Positions 31,337-40,385 of a stretch of 64,000 bases of DNA are shown here, piece after piece. Each line of letters begins with the position of its first letter. Positions within the stretch are counted from its first letter, which is position 1. Location: contig JNWL01000011.1 in assembly GCA_000716465.1 (NCBI GenBank), forward strand, positions 1 through 64,000, written 5' to 3'. A model generated the notes under the pieces. That model was given only the letters and a program-made list of their open reading frames with translations, had not been told where the DNA came from and ran no database searches. The DNA comes from Streptomyces bikiniensis (GTDB taxonomy: Bacteria > Actinomycetota > Actinomycetes > Streptomycetales > Streptomycetaceae). A program made the translations under genes and the position numbers.

Positions 31337-32892
31337 GCGCCCTCCCCCTCGGCTCCCTCCCCCGCGGGCAGCAGGAAGCCCTCCTCGACGAGGAGCCGGA
31401 TCGCCTGCGGGGTGCGGTCGCGCAGCAGGACCGGGTCCTCGCCCATCAGCTGCCCGATGGCGTCCAGGATGCGGCCCGCGCTGAGGGTGCCGTCGCAGAC
31501 GCCGGCGAACCCGGCGCCGACGTGGTCGACCCGGGTCGCGCGGCGCATGCCCCGGTTCTGCCGGAGCACGACGTGCTCCGGGTCCTCGGCGCCGGGCAGG
31601 CCGACCTGCTCCTGGACGACTTCGGGCGCGAGGACGAACCGGTCGGCGAGGAGGGCCGCGTCGTCGTGGGTCCGCAGGTAGTCCTGGCGCTCGAAGTGGG
31701 CGAGGACGGTGGGGCCGAGGGGCTGCTCGACCGGGTGCGGCCACTCCTCGATCACGATCGAGGGCTCGACCGCGCCGGAGGCCACCGCCTCGTTCCGCCG
31801 GAGCGTGATCCAGCCGAAGCCGACCGCGCGCGTCTTGCGTGCCTCGAACTCGTCCAGCCAGCGGGCGTACGCGGCCCGGTAGGCGGCCGGGTCGCCCCGG
31901 TGGTCGCCGCTGTCCCGCAGCCACAGCTCGGTGTACTGGGTGACGTCCTGGACCTCCCGCTGCACGATCCAGGCGTCGCAGCCGCGCGGCACCCAGGACC
32001 GCAGCCGCTCCTGCCACTCCTCGCCGTCCACGTGCTGCCAGTTGGCGAGGAACTGGGCGTATCCGCCGTCGTTGAGCCGCTCGCCCGCCTGCTGCACGAG
32101 CGTGCGGCACAGGTCGTCGCCGCCCATCCCGCCGTCCCGGTAGGTGAGTCCGGCGCCGGGGGAGATCACGAACGGCGGGTTGGAGACGATCAGGTCGTAC
32201 GTGTCGTCCCCGACCGGCTCGAAGAGCGAGCCGGTGACCAGCTCGGCCTCCGGGACCCCGGAGAGGGCGAGGGTGAGCCGGGTGAAGTCCAGGGCGCGCG
32301 GGTTGAGGTCGGTGGCGGTGACCCGGGTGGCGTGCCGGGCGGCGTGCAGGGCCTGGATGCCGGAGCCGGTGCCGAGGTCGAGCGCGGCGGAGACCGGCGT
32401 ACGGACGGTGATGCCGGCGAGGGTGGTGGAGGCGCCGCCGACGCCGAGGACGACCGCTGCCCCTGCCTGGCGGCCCTCCTTCCCGATGCCGCCCGCACCG
32501 CCGACGGCGCAGCCCAGGTCGGAGACGATGAACCAGTCCTCGCCGTCGGGCCCGCCGTACGGCCGGACGTCGACGGTGGCGCGCACGGTGTCGTCCTCGC
32601 GGAGCACCCAGCCGTCGGCGACGGCCTCGTCCAGCGGGAGCGCGGCGGCGGCCCGCGCGTGCTCGACGGGCTCCTGGAGCAGGAAGAGCCGGACGAGGGT
32701 CTCCAGCGGGCCGTCGCCGCCGGTGGCGCGCAGGGCGGGCACGGTCTCGCTGCGGGCGAGCGCCGCGTAGGCGGGGGCGCCGAGCAGGTCGAGCAGGCCG
32801 TCGGCGGTGAAGTCGGCGGCGAGCAGCGCCTCGCGCAGACGGGCGGCGTGCGCGGGCACCGGGAGGCGGGAAGTCAGGCTGGTCGTACTCAC
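31333..32892 (-). CDS. class I SAM methyltransferase (PrmC/HemK-like, NPPF type)
   Basis: 519 residues. N-terminal helical domain (1-120), then a methyltransferase fold: motif I ALDLGTGSGIQALHAA (about 175-190), ATDLNPRALDFT, and the NPPF box in YDLIVSNPPFVIS, which points to N5-glutamine or amino-group methylation. The C-terminal 150 residues are a separate domain (RQDYLRTHDDAALLADRFVL) possibly winged-helix-like. GTG 32892 (VSTTSLTSRL) is preferred; codons upstream fall in the 16-bp repeat array. Substrate is unknown. Confidence 0.88.
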   Translation of the reverse strand: MSTTSLTSRLPVPAHAARLREALLAADFTADGLLDLLGAPAYAALARSETVPALRATGGDGPLETLVRLFLLQEPVEHARAAAALPLDEAVADGWVLREDDTVRATVDVRPYGGPDGEDWFIVSDLGCAVGGAGGIGKEGRQAGAAVVLGVGGASTTLAGITVRTPVSAALDLGTGSGIQALHAARHATRVTATDLNPRALDFTRLTLALSGVPEAELVTGSLFEPVGDDTYDLIVSNPPFVISPGAGLTYRDGGMGGDDLCRTLVQQAGERLNDGGYAQFLANWQHVDGEEWQERLRSWVPRGCDAWIVQREVQDVTQYTELWLRDSGDHRGDPAAYRAAYARWLDEFEARKTRAVGFGWITLRRNEAVASGAVEPSIVIEEWPHPVEQPLGPTVLAHFERQDYLRTHDDAALLADRFVLAPEVVQEQVGLPGAEDPEHVVLRQNRGMRRATRVDHVGAGFAGVCDGTLSAGRILDAIGQLMGEDPVLLRDRTPQAIRLLVEEGFLLPAGEGAEGEGA

Positions 32893-32905
32893 CGCTCCAT
32901 TGTGA

Positions 32906-33032
32906 CGGCCGCCACCGACATCGGTGGCACCGATGTCGACGGCCACCGGTATCGACGGCCACCGACATCGGCGACCACCCACATCGGCGACCCCCCACAT
33001 CGGCACCCGCCGGCATCGGCCGCCACCGGTAT
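32906..33032. repeat. 16-bp tandem repeat, eight copies
   Basis: Eight consecutive units of 15-16 bp (for example CGACGGCCACCGACAT and CGGCGACCACCCACAT), period 16 except unit 2 (15). It lies immediately upstream of the methyltransferase start codon, so it occupies its promoter/leader region. Confidence 0.95.
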
Positions 33033-33068
33033 CGGGGCGGCCGCCCCGGAGCAGGAGCGCCGGGCGCC

Positions 33069-33749
33069 CTACTCCTCGCTCTTGGTGGCCTTAGCCGCCC
33101 CGCCCGGCTTCGCGGACGCGCCCCGGGAGGGCTCGGCGGCGCCGCCCGCGTCCGCGGTGGAGCCGGCGCCCGGGGAGGCGGAGCCCGAGGACTTCGGCGG
33201 GGTCGAGGCGGTGGGCTTCTGGCAGCCGGGCTGCTTGGCCATCGCCTTGCCGAGGTCGCCGTCCTCCAGCTTGGCGAGGGCCTGCTGGTCCATCTTCTCG
33301 ATCTTGGTCAGCCCGTTGGCGACGTTCTGGAGGCCGTCCGCGAACTTCTGCTGGTTCGACGGGTCCAGCGCGTCGACCTGCTTCTTCAGCCCCTCGTAGG
33401 CCACCGCGGTCTCGTTGAGCTCCTTGATCGCGTCCTGCTTGATCTTCTCGCCGTTGTCCACGGGCGGGGCGCCGGCGCCCTCGACGGCCTTGGCGAGGGC
33501 GCGGTCGGCGTCGGCGATGTCCTGGAACGCCTTCGAGTCCGCGGCCTGGATCTCGGCGGGCTTGCTGTCGGCCGCCGTCGAGATGATGATCTGGTGGGCG
33601 TCGGCGCGCTTCTGGATCTGGGGCTTGGCCTGGTCGCAGAACGTCTTCGCCCAGTCGTCCACCTTGTTGCCCTCGTCGCCGCTGCAACCCGACAGCGCGA
33701 GCACCAGTACCGCGCCGCCGGACAGTGCGGCCGCAAGCTTCTTGTTCAA
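33069..33749 (-). CDS. small secreted lipoprotein
   Basis: 226 residues. N-terminal KK, hydrophobic segment and lipobox LALSGC (Cys about 21). The middle is helical with regular heptads (QKRADAHQIIISTAADSKPAEIQ, KKQVDALDPSNQQKFADGLQNVANGLTKIEKM). The last 50 residues are Ser/Pro/Gly/Ala-rich and likely cross the cell wall. Only two cysteines remain after the lipobox (FCDQ and GCQK), perhaps a disulfide. TTG 33749 has AAGGGA about 10 nt upstream. Function unknown; conserved type in streptomycetes. Confidence 0.82.
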   Translation of the reverse strand: MNKKLAAALSGGAVLVLALSGCSGDEGNKVDDWAKTFCDQAKPQIQKRADAHQIIISTAADSKPAEIQAADSKAFQDIADADRALAKAVEGAGAPPVDNGEKIKQDAIKELNETAVAYEGLKKQVDALDPSNQQKFADGLQNVANGLTKIEKMDQQALAKLEDGDLGKAMAKQPGCQKPTASTPPKSSGSASPGAGSTADAGGAAEPSRGASAKPGGAAKATKSEE

Positions 33750-33901
33750 CGGATCGGTCCCTTCCAAGGCTCTCGGCCCCGGAACATACACGCCGAACGG
33801 GCTACTTCCACCTTTCGTACGACTGATTCATCCCGCATTGAAGCCTTTTGAACCAAGGGAGAGACCGCTCACGCTCCCCCGCCGTCTCCGTGAATGAGAC
33901 G

Positions 33902-33993
33902 GATGCCACGTCAGGAGACGTCGCGATGCCACGTCAGGGGACGTCGCGATGCCACGTCAGGGGACATCGCGATGCCACGTCAGGAGACCTCCA
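33902..33993. repeat. 23-bp tandem repeat, four copies
   Basis: Units start at 33902, 33925, 33948 and 33971 (GATGCCACGTCAGG core). The last unit contains the hppA stop codon (33980-33982); the others extend downstream of hppA. Confidence 0.95.
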
Positions 33994-36289
33994 CGGCGCG
34001 CCTCTTGGAGAGGACCACGGCGACGAGCACGACGAGCAGCGCGGCCACGGCGACGGACGCCCGCACCCCGGCGTTCGCACCGTCCCCGTACCCGAACCGC
34101 ACGACCGCCGGGGCGATGAGCAGCGCGACCAGGTTCATGACCTTCAGGAGGGGGTTGATCGCCGGTCCCGCCGTGTCCTTGAAGGGGTCGCCGACGGTGT
34201 CCCCGATGACGGTCGCCGCGTGCGCCTCGCTGCCCTTGCCGCCGTGGTTCCCGTCCTCGACCAGCTTCTTCGCGTTGTCCCAGGCGCCACCGGAGTTGGC
34301 GAGGAAGACCGCCATCAGCGCCCCCGTTCCGATCGCCCCGGCGAGGTACGCGCCGAGCGGGCCGACGCCGAGCGCGAAGCCCACCGCGATCGGGGCCGTC
34401 ACGGCGAGCAGTCCGGGCGTGGCGAGTTCGCGCAGCGCGTCCTTGGTGCAGATGTCGACGACCCGCCCGTACTCCGGCTTCTCCGTGCGGCCCATGATCC
34501 CGGGGTGCTCGCGGAACTGCCGCCGCACCTCGTACACCACCGATCCCGCCGACCGGGACACGGCGTTGATCGCGAGGCCCGAGAAGAGGAAGACGACCGA
34601 GGAGCCCAGGATCAGGCCGAAGAGGTTGTTGGGCTGCGAGATGTCCATGGAGAGCGTCAGCCCGCCCGCCTCCGCCCCGACGTCGGTGACCGCGGTCGCG
34701 ATGGCGTCCCGGTACGAGCCGAAGAGCGCGGCGGCCGCCAGGACGGCGGTGGCGATGGCGATGCCCTTGGTGATGGCCTTGGTGGTGTTGCCGACGGCGT
34801 CCAGGTCGGTCAGGACCCGCGCGCCCGCGCCCTCGACGTCCCCGGACATCTCCGCGATGCCCTGCGCGTTGTCCGCGACCGGGCCGAAGGTGTCCATGGC
34901 GACGATCACGCCGACGGTGGTGAGCAGGCCCGTCCCGGCGAGCGCAACCGCGAAGAGCGCCAGCACGATCGAGGCCCCGCCGAGCAGGAACGCCCCGTAC
35001 ACGGTGAGGCCGATCAGGAGCGCCGTGTAGACGGCGGACTCCATGCCGAGGGCCACGCCCGCGAGGACGACGGTCGCGGGGCCGGTGAGCGAGGACTTCC
35101 CGATGTCCCGTACGGGCCGCCGGTCCGTCTCGGTGAAGTAGCCGGTGAGCTGCTGGATCAGGGCGGCGAGGACGATGCCGAGGGCGACGGCGACCAGGGC
35201 GAGGACGCGCGGGTCGCCGTCGTGGCCGGGAATGCCCGGCTCGGTGACGCCCTCCAGTGCGGCGTAGGAGGACGGCAGATAGGTGAAGGCGGCGACGGCG
35301 ACGAGTCCGAGGGAGACGACCGCCGAGACGAGGAAGCCGCGGTTGATCGCGCTCATGCCGCCGCGGTCGGTCCGCCGGGGCGAGACGGCGAGGATGCCGA
35401 GCACGGCGGTGACCACGCCGATCGCGGGCACGATCAGGGGGAAGGCGAGGCCGTGGTCGCCGAAGGCGGCCTTGCCGAGGATGAGCGCGGCGACGAGGGT
35501 GACGGCGTACGACTCGAAGAGGTCGGCCGCCATGCCGGCGCAGTCGCCGACGTTGTCCCCCACGTTGTCGGCGATGGTGGCGGCGTTGCGCGGGTCGTCC
35601 TCGGGGATGCCCTGCTCGACCTTGCCGACCAGGTCGGCGCCGACGTCGGCGGCCTTGGTGAAGATGCCGCCGCCCACGCGCATGAACATGGCGATGAGCG
35701 CCGCGCCGAGCCCGAACCCCTCCAGGACCTTGGGCGCGTCGGCGGCGTACACGAGGACGACGCAGGCGACGCCGAGCAGCCCGAGGCCGACGGTGCACAT
35801 GCCGACGACCCCGCCGGTGCGGAAGGCGATCCGCATGGCCCGGTGGGCGACCTGGGCCGGGTCCTTCTCCGGCTCTCCGGGGGCCGGGGCGGCGTCTCTG
35901 GCCGCGGCGGCGACCCGTACGTTCGCCCGCACGGCGAGCCGCATGCCGATGTATCCGGTGAACGCCGAGAACAACGCCCCGACCAGGAAGAACAGGGACC
36001 GTCCGGCGCGCTGCGACCAGGTGTCGGCGGGCAGCGCGAACAGCAGGAGGAACACGACGACGGCGAAGAGGGCGAGGGTCCGCAGCTGCCGCGCGAGGTA
36101 GGCGTTGGCCCCTTCCTGCACGGCGGCGGCGATCTCCCGCATCCGCTCGGTCCCCTCGCCGGCCGCGAGCACCCGGCGGGCGAAGAACCACGCGACGACC
36201 AGGGCGACGAGGGCGACGAGGGCGACGACGACCACGATCGTCCGGTTCCCACTCGTGAGCACCGCCGCGGCGAGGGAAGGGGGGTCCAT
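33980..36289 (-). CDS. hppA: membrane-bound proton-translocating pyrophosphatase
   Basis: 769 residues, about 16 membrane helices. It couples hydrolysis of pyrophosphate to H+ export across the membrane. Signature motifs: DVGADLVGKVEQGIPEDDPRN, DNVGDNVGDCAGMAADLFESY and near the end EAHAATVIGDTVGDPFKDTAGPAINPLLK. The Lys in GNTTKAITKG marks the K+-independent class. Two start codons (36307 and 36289) lie in two copies of an 18-bp repeat (CCGTCCCCATGGAC); I prefer the second. Neither has a strong ribosome-binding site. Single gene, followed by the 23-bp repeats. Confidence 0.95.
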   Translation of the reverse strand: MDPPSLAAAVLTSGNRTIVVVVALVALVALVVAWFFARRVLAAGEGTERMREIAAAVQEGANAYLARQLRTLALFAVVVFLLLFALPADTWSQRAGRSLFFLVGALFSAFTGYIGMRLAVRANVRVAAAARDAAPAPGEPEKDPAQVAHRAMRIAFRTGGVVGMCTVGLGLLGVACVVLVYAADAPKVLEGFGLGAALIAMFMRVGGGIFTKAADVGADLVGKVEQGIPEDDPRNAATIADNVGDNVGDCAGMAADLFESYAVTLVAALILGKAAFGDHGLAFPLIVPAIGVVTAVLGILAVSPRRTDRGGMSAINRGFLVSAVVSLGLVAVAAFTYLPSSYAALEGVTEPGIPGHDGDPRVLALVAVALGIVLAALIQQLTGYFTETDRRPVRDIGKSSLTGPATVVLAGVALGMESAVYTALLIGLTVYGAFLLGGASIVLALFAVALAGTGLLTTVGVIVAMDTFGPVADNAQGIAEMSGDVEGAGARVLTDLDAVGNTTKAITKGIAIATAVLAAAALFGSYRDAIATAVTDVGAEAGGLTLSMDISQPNNLFGLILGSSVVFLFSGLAINAVSRSAGSVVYEVRRQFREHPGIMGRTEKPEYGRVVDICTKDALRELATPGLLAVTAPIAVGFALGVGPLGAYLAGAIGTGALMAVFLANSGGAWDNAKKLVEDGNHGGKGSEAHAATVIGDTVGDPFKDTAGPAINPLLKVMNLVALLIAPAVVRFGYGDGANAGVRASVAVAALLVVLVAVVLSKRRAVEVS

Positions 36290-36427
36290 GGGGACGGATC
36301 GGTCCATGGGGACGGATCATAGGGAGACGAACCGGCACATACGGGGACCCGGCAGCCTCCCGCGCGGCTGCCCCGAAGGCAGGAGAAAAGACCACCCCGA
36401 GGCCGGAGGAGAAGGGAAAGGAGTTAC

Positions 36428-36460
36428 GGGGAGAGGCCCCACGACGCAGGCCCTCTCCCC
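36428..36460 (-). terminator. terminator after the bldG operon
   Basis: GGGGAGAGG (36428-36436) pairs with CCTCTCCCC (36452-36460), extendable by GCC/GGC. It lies 40 bp past the stop of the anti-sigma gene on the minus strand. No T-run, as usual in streptomycetes. Confidence 0.6.
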
Positions 36461-36500
36461 GAACCGCTACCGCTCCCGCGCCCCACCGGACCGGAAGGTC

Positions 36501-36959
36501 TCAGGAGAGGACGTCCGCCGGGCTCACCGGCCAGGTCATGCGGAGGGTGCCGCCGTCCGCACCGGCGCTCACCTCGACGTCGTCGACGAGCCCGCGGATC
36601 ACCGCGAGGCCCATCTCGTCCTCGCCGTCGGCGTCGTCGAAGTCCTCGGCCGGGGCCGCGGCGCGCGCGCCGGGGACCCCGACGGCATCGGCCGCCGCCA
36701 CCCCCGCGCCCGGCACCTCGTCACCGACCTCGATGGAGAAGGACTTCTCCTCCTCGGTCAGGACGACCCGGATGGGGGTCGTGACGTCGTTGCTGCGGTG
36801 CAGCCCGACGGCACGGGAACACGCCTCGCCGACGGCGAGGCGCACCTCGTCGAGGACCGCCTCGTCCACCCCCGCCCGGCGCGCCACCGCGGCCGCCACC
36901 AGGCGGGCCGTCCGGACGTGCTCGGGCTGGGCGCTGAAGCGGAGTTCAACGGTGGCCAT
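36501..36959 (-). CDS. anti-sigma factor, HATPase kinase fold
   Basis: 152 residues, RsbW/SpoIIAB-like. N box region LDEVRLAVGEACSRAVGLH (35-53) and G1-like DEMGLAVIRGLVDDVEV (about 112-128) are present, with an Ala/Asp-rich insertion between (AAADAVGVPGARAAAPAEDFDDADGED). It should bind ATP, hold a sigma factor and phosphorylate BldG. It lies 15 bp downstream of bldG and is almost certainly co-transcribed, as in S. coelicolor. Confidence 0.9.
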   Translation of the reverse strand: MATVELRFSAQPEHVRTARLVAAAVARRAGVDEAVLDEVRLAVGEACSRAVGLHRSNDVTTPIRVVLTEEEKSFSIEVGDEVPGAGVAAADAVGVPGARAAAPAEDFDDADGEDEMGLAVIRGLVDDVEVSAGADGGTLRMTWPVSPADVLS

Positions 36960-36974
36960 GCGAACCCCCCGGGC

Positions 36975-37328
36975 TCAGTCGACGGCGTTGACGGCCTCGT
37001 CGACCGAGGTGTGGATCGGGAACACCTTGGTAAGGCCCGTGATCCGGAAAATCTTGAGAATGCGCTCCTGGTTGCAGACGAGGCGCAGCGAGCCCTCGTG
37101 GGCTCGGACGCGCTTCAGGCCGCCGACGAGCACACCGAGGCCGGTGGAGTCGAGGAAGTCCACGCTCTCCATATCGACGACCAGGTGGTAGCTGCCGTCG
37201 TTCACCAACTCGACCAACTGCTCGCGCAGCTTGGGCGCGGTATACACATCAATCTCGCCACCGACCTCGACGACCGTACGGTCACCACCAGCGCCGGTCA
37301 CATTGCGAGTCGACAGGGACAGGTCCAC
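36975..37328 (-). CDS. bldG: anti-sigma factor antagonist BldG
   Basis: 117 residues, STAS domain. [24 protein letters not shown] contains the phospho-acceptor Ser ([10 protein letters not shown]), and the rest is nearly identical to S. coelicolor BldG, with four extra residues at GAGG near position 13. In S. coelicolor it is needed for aerial growth and antibiotic production and is controlled by phosphorylation. GTG 37328 follows CTGGAGG. First gene of the pair with the anti-sigma gene; divergent from the helicase over 80 bp. Confidence 0.95.
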   Translation of the reverse strand: MDLSLSTRNVTGAGGDRTVVEVGGEIDVYTAPKLREQLVELVNDGSYHLVVDMESVDFLDSTGLGVLVGGLKRVRAHEGSLRLVCNQERILKIFRITGLTKVFPIHTSVDEAVNAVD

Positions 37329-37408
37329 GGATCCTCCAGCACCTTGCTATCGGGCGATCGTTCTCCCGGGGCTCCCGGACGGGGCCGAGGAACGGATCGC
37401 CAGCCGCG

Positions 37409-39985
37409 ATGGCATTCAATCACTTACCCACAGCCATGCACGACGCCTTGGAAGCATTGTCCGTCATGGCGGTGACACACTCGATGCCGATGGCCAAGAA
37501 TCACCGCCCCAGTCGTCCCGCCGGGGACAGGGGCAGCCGCCCCTCTCCCGGCATGGTCCTGGACCGGCTCTCCTCGGGCGAGAGCCGGGCCGCGCGCATC
37601 ACTCATACGGAGCACATGCCCGCCCGGGCGGGTCGTCATGCGGTCTGGCCGCACCGCATCCGCCCGGAGGTGATCGCGGCCATCCAGGAGACCGGGATCG
37701 AGCATCCGTGGGCCCACCAGGCGCAGGCCGCCGAGCACGCCCTCGACGGCGAGTCCGTGGTGATCGCCACCGGCACCGCCTCGGGCAAGTCCCTCGCCTA
37801 CCTCGCCCCGGTCCTCTCCACCCTCCTGGACGGTTCCGAGGCCCCCAACGGGCGCGGGGCCACCGCCCTCTACCTCGCCCCCACCAAGGCCCTCGCCGCC
37901 GACCAGCGGCGCGCCGTCCGGGAGCTGGCCGCCCCGCTGGGCAACCGGATCCGCCCCGCCCTCTACGACGGCGACACGCCGGTCGAGGAACGCGAGTGGG
38001 TCCGCCAGTACGCGAACCTCGTCCTGACCAACCCCGACATGCTGCACCGGGGCGTGCTCCCCTCCCACCCCAGGTGGTCCTCCTTCCTGCGCGCCCTGCG
38101 CTACGTCGTGATCGACGAGTGCCACACCTACCGGGGCGTCTTCGGCTCCCACGTCGCCCAGGTGCTGCGGCGCCTGCGCCGGATCTGCGCCCGGTACGGC
38201 TCCGAGCCGGTCTTCCTCCTCGCCTCCGCCACCTCCGCCGACCCCGCCCGGACCGCCGGCCGCCTCACCGGTCTGCCGGTCACCGAGGTCTCCGACGACG
38301 CCTCCCCGCGCGGCGAACTGGTCTTCGCCCTGTGGGAGCCGCCGCTGACCGAGCTGCACGGGGAGCGCGGCGCGCCGGTGCGCCGCACGGCCACCGCCGA
38401 GACCGCGGACCTGCTGACCGACCTGACCCGGCAGGGCGTCCGCTCGGTCGCCTTCGTGCGGTCCCGGCGCGGCGCCGAACTGATCTCGGTGATCGCCCAG
38501 GAGCGCCTCGCCGAGACCGACCGCGCCCTGGCCCGCCGCGTCGCCGCCTACCGGGGCGGCTACCTGCCCGAGGAGCGCCGCGCCCTGGAGCGGTCCCTGC
38601 ACTCCGGGGAACTCCTGGGCCTGGCCGCCACGACCGCCCTGGAGCTGGGCGTGGACGTCTCGGGCCTGGACGCCGTCCTGATCGCCGGGTACCCGGGCAC
38701 CCGGGCCTCCCTGTGGCAGCAGGCGGGCCGCGCCGGCCGCTCGGGCGAGGGCGCCCTCGCGATCATGGTCGCCCGGGACGACCCGCTGGACACCTTCCTG
38801 GTCCACCACCCCGAGGCGATCTTCGAGCAGCCGGTCGAGTCGACCGTCCTGGACCCCGACAACCCCTACGTCCTCGCCCCCCATCTGTGCGCCGCGGCGG
38901 CGGAGCTGCCGCTGACCGAACCCGACCTGGCCCTCTTCGGCCCGGCCGTCCCCGACCTCCTCCCCCAGCTGGAGACGGCCGGCCTGCTGCGCCGCCGCCC
39001 CACCGGCTGGTACTGGACCCGCCGCGAGCGGGCCGCCGACCTCACCGACATCCGGGGCGGCGGCGGCAGTCCCGTCCGGATCGTGGAGGCGGGCACCGGC
39101 CGCCTCCTCGGCACGGTCGACGAGGCCGCCTCCCACACCTCCGTCCACGAGGGCGCCGTCCACCTCCACCAGGGCCGCACCTACCTGGTCAGGGAGCTCG
39201 ACCTGAAGGACTCCGTGGCCCTCGTGGAGGAGGCCGCCCCGCCGTACTCCACCACCGCCCGCGACACCACCTCCCTCTCCGTCCTCGCCACCGACACCGA
39301 GGTCCCCTGGGGAGCCGGCCGCCTCTGCTACGGCTCCGTCGAGGTCACCAACCAGGTCGTCTCCTTCCTCCGCCGCCGCCTCGTCACCGGCGAGGTGCTC
39401 GGCGAGACCAGGCTCGACCTGCCGCCCCGCACCCTGCGCACCCGCGCCGTCTGGTGGACGGTCACCGAGGACCAGCTCGACGCCGCCCGGATCAACCCAG
39501 AGATCCTCGGCGGCGCCCTGCACGCCGCCGAGCACGCCTCCATCGGCATGCTGCCGCTCTTCGCCACCTGCGACCGCTGGGACATCGGCGGCGTCTCCGT
39601 GCCGCTCCACCCCGACACCCTGCTGCCCACCGTCTTCGTGTACGACGGGCATCCGGGCGGCGCGGGCTTCGCCGAGCGCGCCTTCCACACGGCCCGTGCC
39701 TGGCTGGCGGCGACCCGGGAGGCCATCGCCTCCTGCGAGTGCGAGGCGGGCTGCCCCTCCTGCATCCAGTCCCCCAAGTGCGGCAACGGCAACGACCCCC
39801 TCCACAAGCGCGGCGCGGTCCGCCTCCTCACGGAACTCCTCCGCGAGGCCCCGGAGGGCCGGGATGACCGGGCGGACCGGGAGGGCCGGGAGGGCCGGGA
39901 GGCGCCGGAGGGGGCACTCGCGGGTCGGCCCGCGGCCCCGGAGGCGGGCCCGGCGGGAGTCCCGGAGGGCCCGCCCGCGACCTGA
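37409..39985 (+). CDS. DEAD/DEAH helicase with DUF1998-type C-terminus (YprA/MrfA-like)
   Basis: 858 residues, superfamily 2. Walker A GTASGKS (about 121-127), Q motif WAHQAQAAE, motif II DECH (about 235), motif III SATS, motif VI QQAGRAGRSGEG. The C-terminal cysteine cluster CECEAGCPSCIQSPKCGNGN is the metal-binding signature of the MrfA-like DNA helicases involved in excision repair. The last 45 residues are low-complexity (REGREGREAPEG) and encoded opposite the Tad gene 3' end. First ATG 37409 is the likeliest start by homology. Confidence 0.9.
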   Translation: MAFNHLPTAMHDALEALSVMAVTHSMPMAKNHRPSRPAGDRGSRPSPGMVLDRLSSGESRAARITHTEHMPARAGRHAVWPHRIRPEVIAAIQETGIEHPWAHQAQAAEHALDGESVVIATGTASGKSLAYLAPVLSTLLDGSEAPNGRGATALYLAPTKALAADQRRAVRELAAPLGNRIRPALYDGDTPVEEREWVRQYANLVLTNPDMLHRGVLPSHPRWSSFLRALRYVVIDECHTYRGVFGSHVAQVLRRLRRICARYGSEPVFLLASATSADPARTAGRLTGLPVTEVSDDASPRGELVFALWEPPLTELHGERGAPVRRTATAETADLLTDLTRQGVRSVAFVRSRRGAELISVIAQERLAETDRALARRVAAYRGGYLPEERRALERSLHSGELLGLAATTALELGVDVSGLDAVLIAGYPGTRASLWQQAGRAGRSGEGALAIMVARDDPLDTFLVHHPEAIFEQPVESTVLDPDNPYVLAPHLCAAAAELPLTEPDLALFGPAVPDLLPQLETAGLLRRRPTGWYWTRRERAADLTDIRGGGGSPVRIVEAGTGRLLGTVDEAASHTSVHEGAVHLHQGRTYLVRELDLKDSVALVEEAAPPYSTTARDTTSLSVLATDTEVPWGAGRLCYGSVEVTNQVVSFLRRRLVTGEVLGETRLDLPPRTLRTRAVWWTVTEDQLDAARINPEILGGALHAAEHASIGMLPLFATCDRWDIGGVSVPLHPDTLLPTVFVYDGHPGGAGFAERAFHTARAWLAATREAIASCECEAGCPSCIQSPKCGNGNDPLHKRGAVRLLTELLREAPEGRDDRADREGREGREAPEGALAGRPAAPEAGPAGVPEGPPAT

Positions 39986-40385
39986 CCTCCGGCCGGTACG
40001 GGCCGCGCACCACCCGTGCGGTCACCTCGGCCACCTCGCCCCGCACCGCGCACCGCACCAGCTCGGCGCCCTGCGCACCGGCCACCCGGGAGGCGGCGGC
40101 GCACGCCTCGGCCTCACCCCACAGGGCCCGGTCGGCGGCGGCGAGGGCGGCCAGGTCGGCGGCCCCGCCGGCCCGGTGCCGGGCCACCACCGCCTGGCCC
40201 AGCGCGAGCAGCGCCCCGAACACCACGCACAGCGCACAGGCCGCGAGCGCCGTCCACACGGTCGCCGAACCCCGGTCTCCCCGGCGGCCGGGGCTATGGC
40301 GGATGGGGACACGACGGGCCGGGAGGTGACGGGCCGGGAGACGAAGGCCCGGGCGGCGGCCCCCGGGGCGGCTGCGGGCCCTCAC
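39828..40385 (-). CDS. TadE/TadG-like secreted protein with collagen-like tail
   Basis: 185 residues. GTG 40385 overlaps the TadE stop (GTGA). After a basic lead, GDRGSATVWTALAACALCVVFGALLALGQAVVARHRAGGAADLAALAAADRAL is the pilin-like signal and membrane helix of the TadE-like proteins found beside this helicase. The last 45 residues are Gly/Pro repeats (PPGPPGPPGPPGHPGPPGPRG), collagen-like. The final 158 bp lie antisense to the helicase C-terminal codons. Probably a minor pseudopilin of the Tad system. Confidence 0.75.
   Translation of the reverse strand: MRARSRPGGRRPGLRLPARHLPARRVPIRHSPGRRGDRGSATVWTALAACALCVVFGALLALGQAVVARHRAGGAADLAALAAADRALWGEAEACAAASRVAGAQGAELVRCAVRGEVAEVTARVVRGPYRPEVRSRAGPPGLPPGPPPGPRADPRVPPPAPPGPPGPPGPPGHPGPPGPRGGVP

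Noticed and set aside
29331..31484. A 717-codon plus-strand gene over the topA leader and the chimeric relic
   Set aside because: Ser/Arg/Pro-rich shadow frame; it crosses the topA start and several conserved minus-strand segments.
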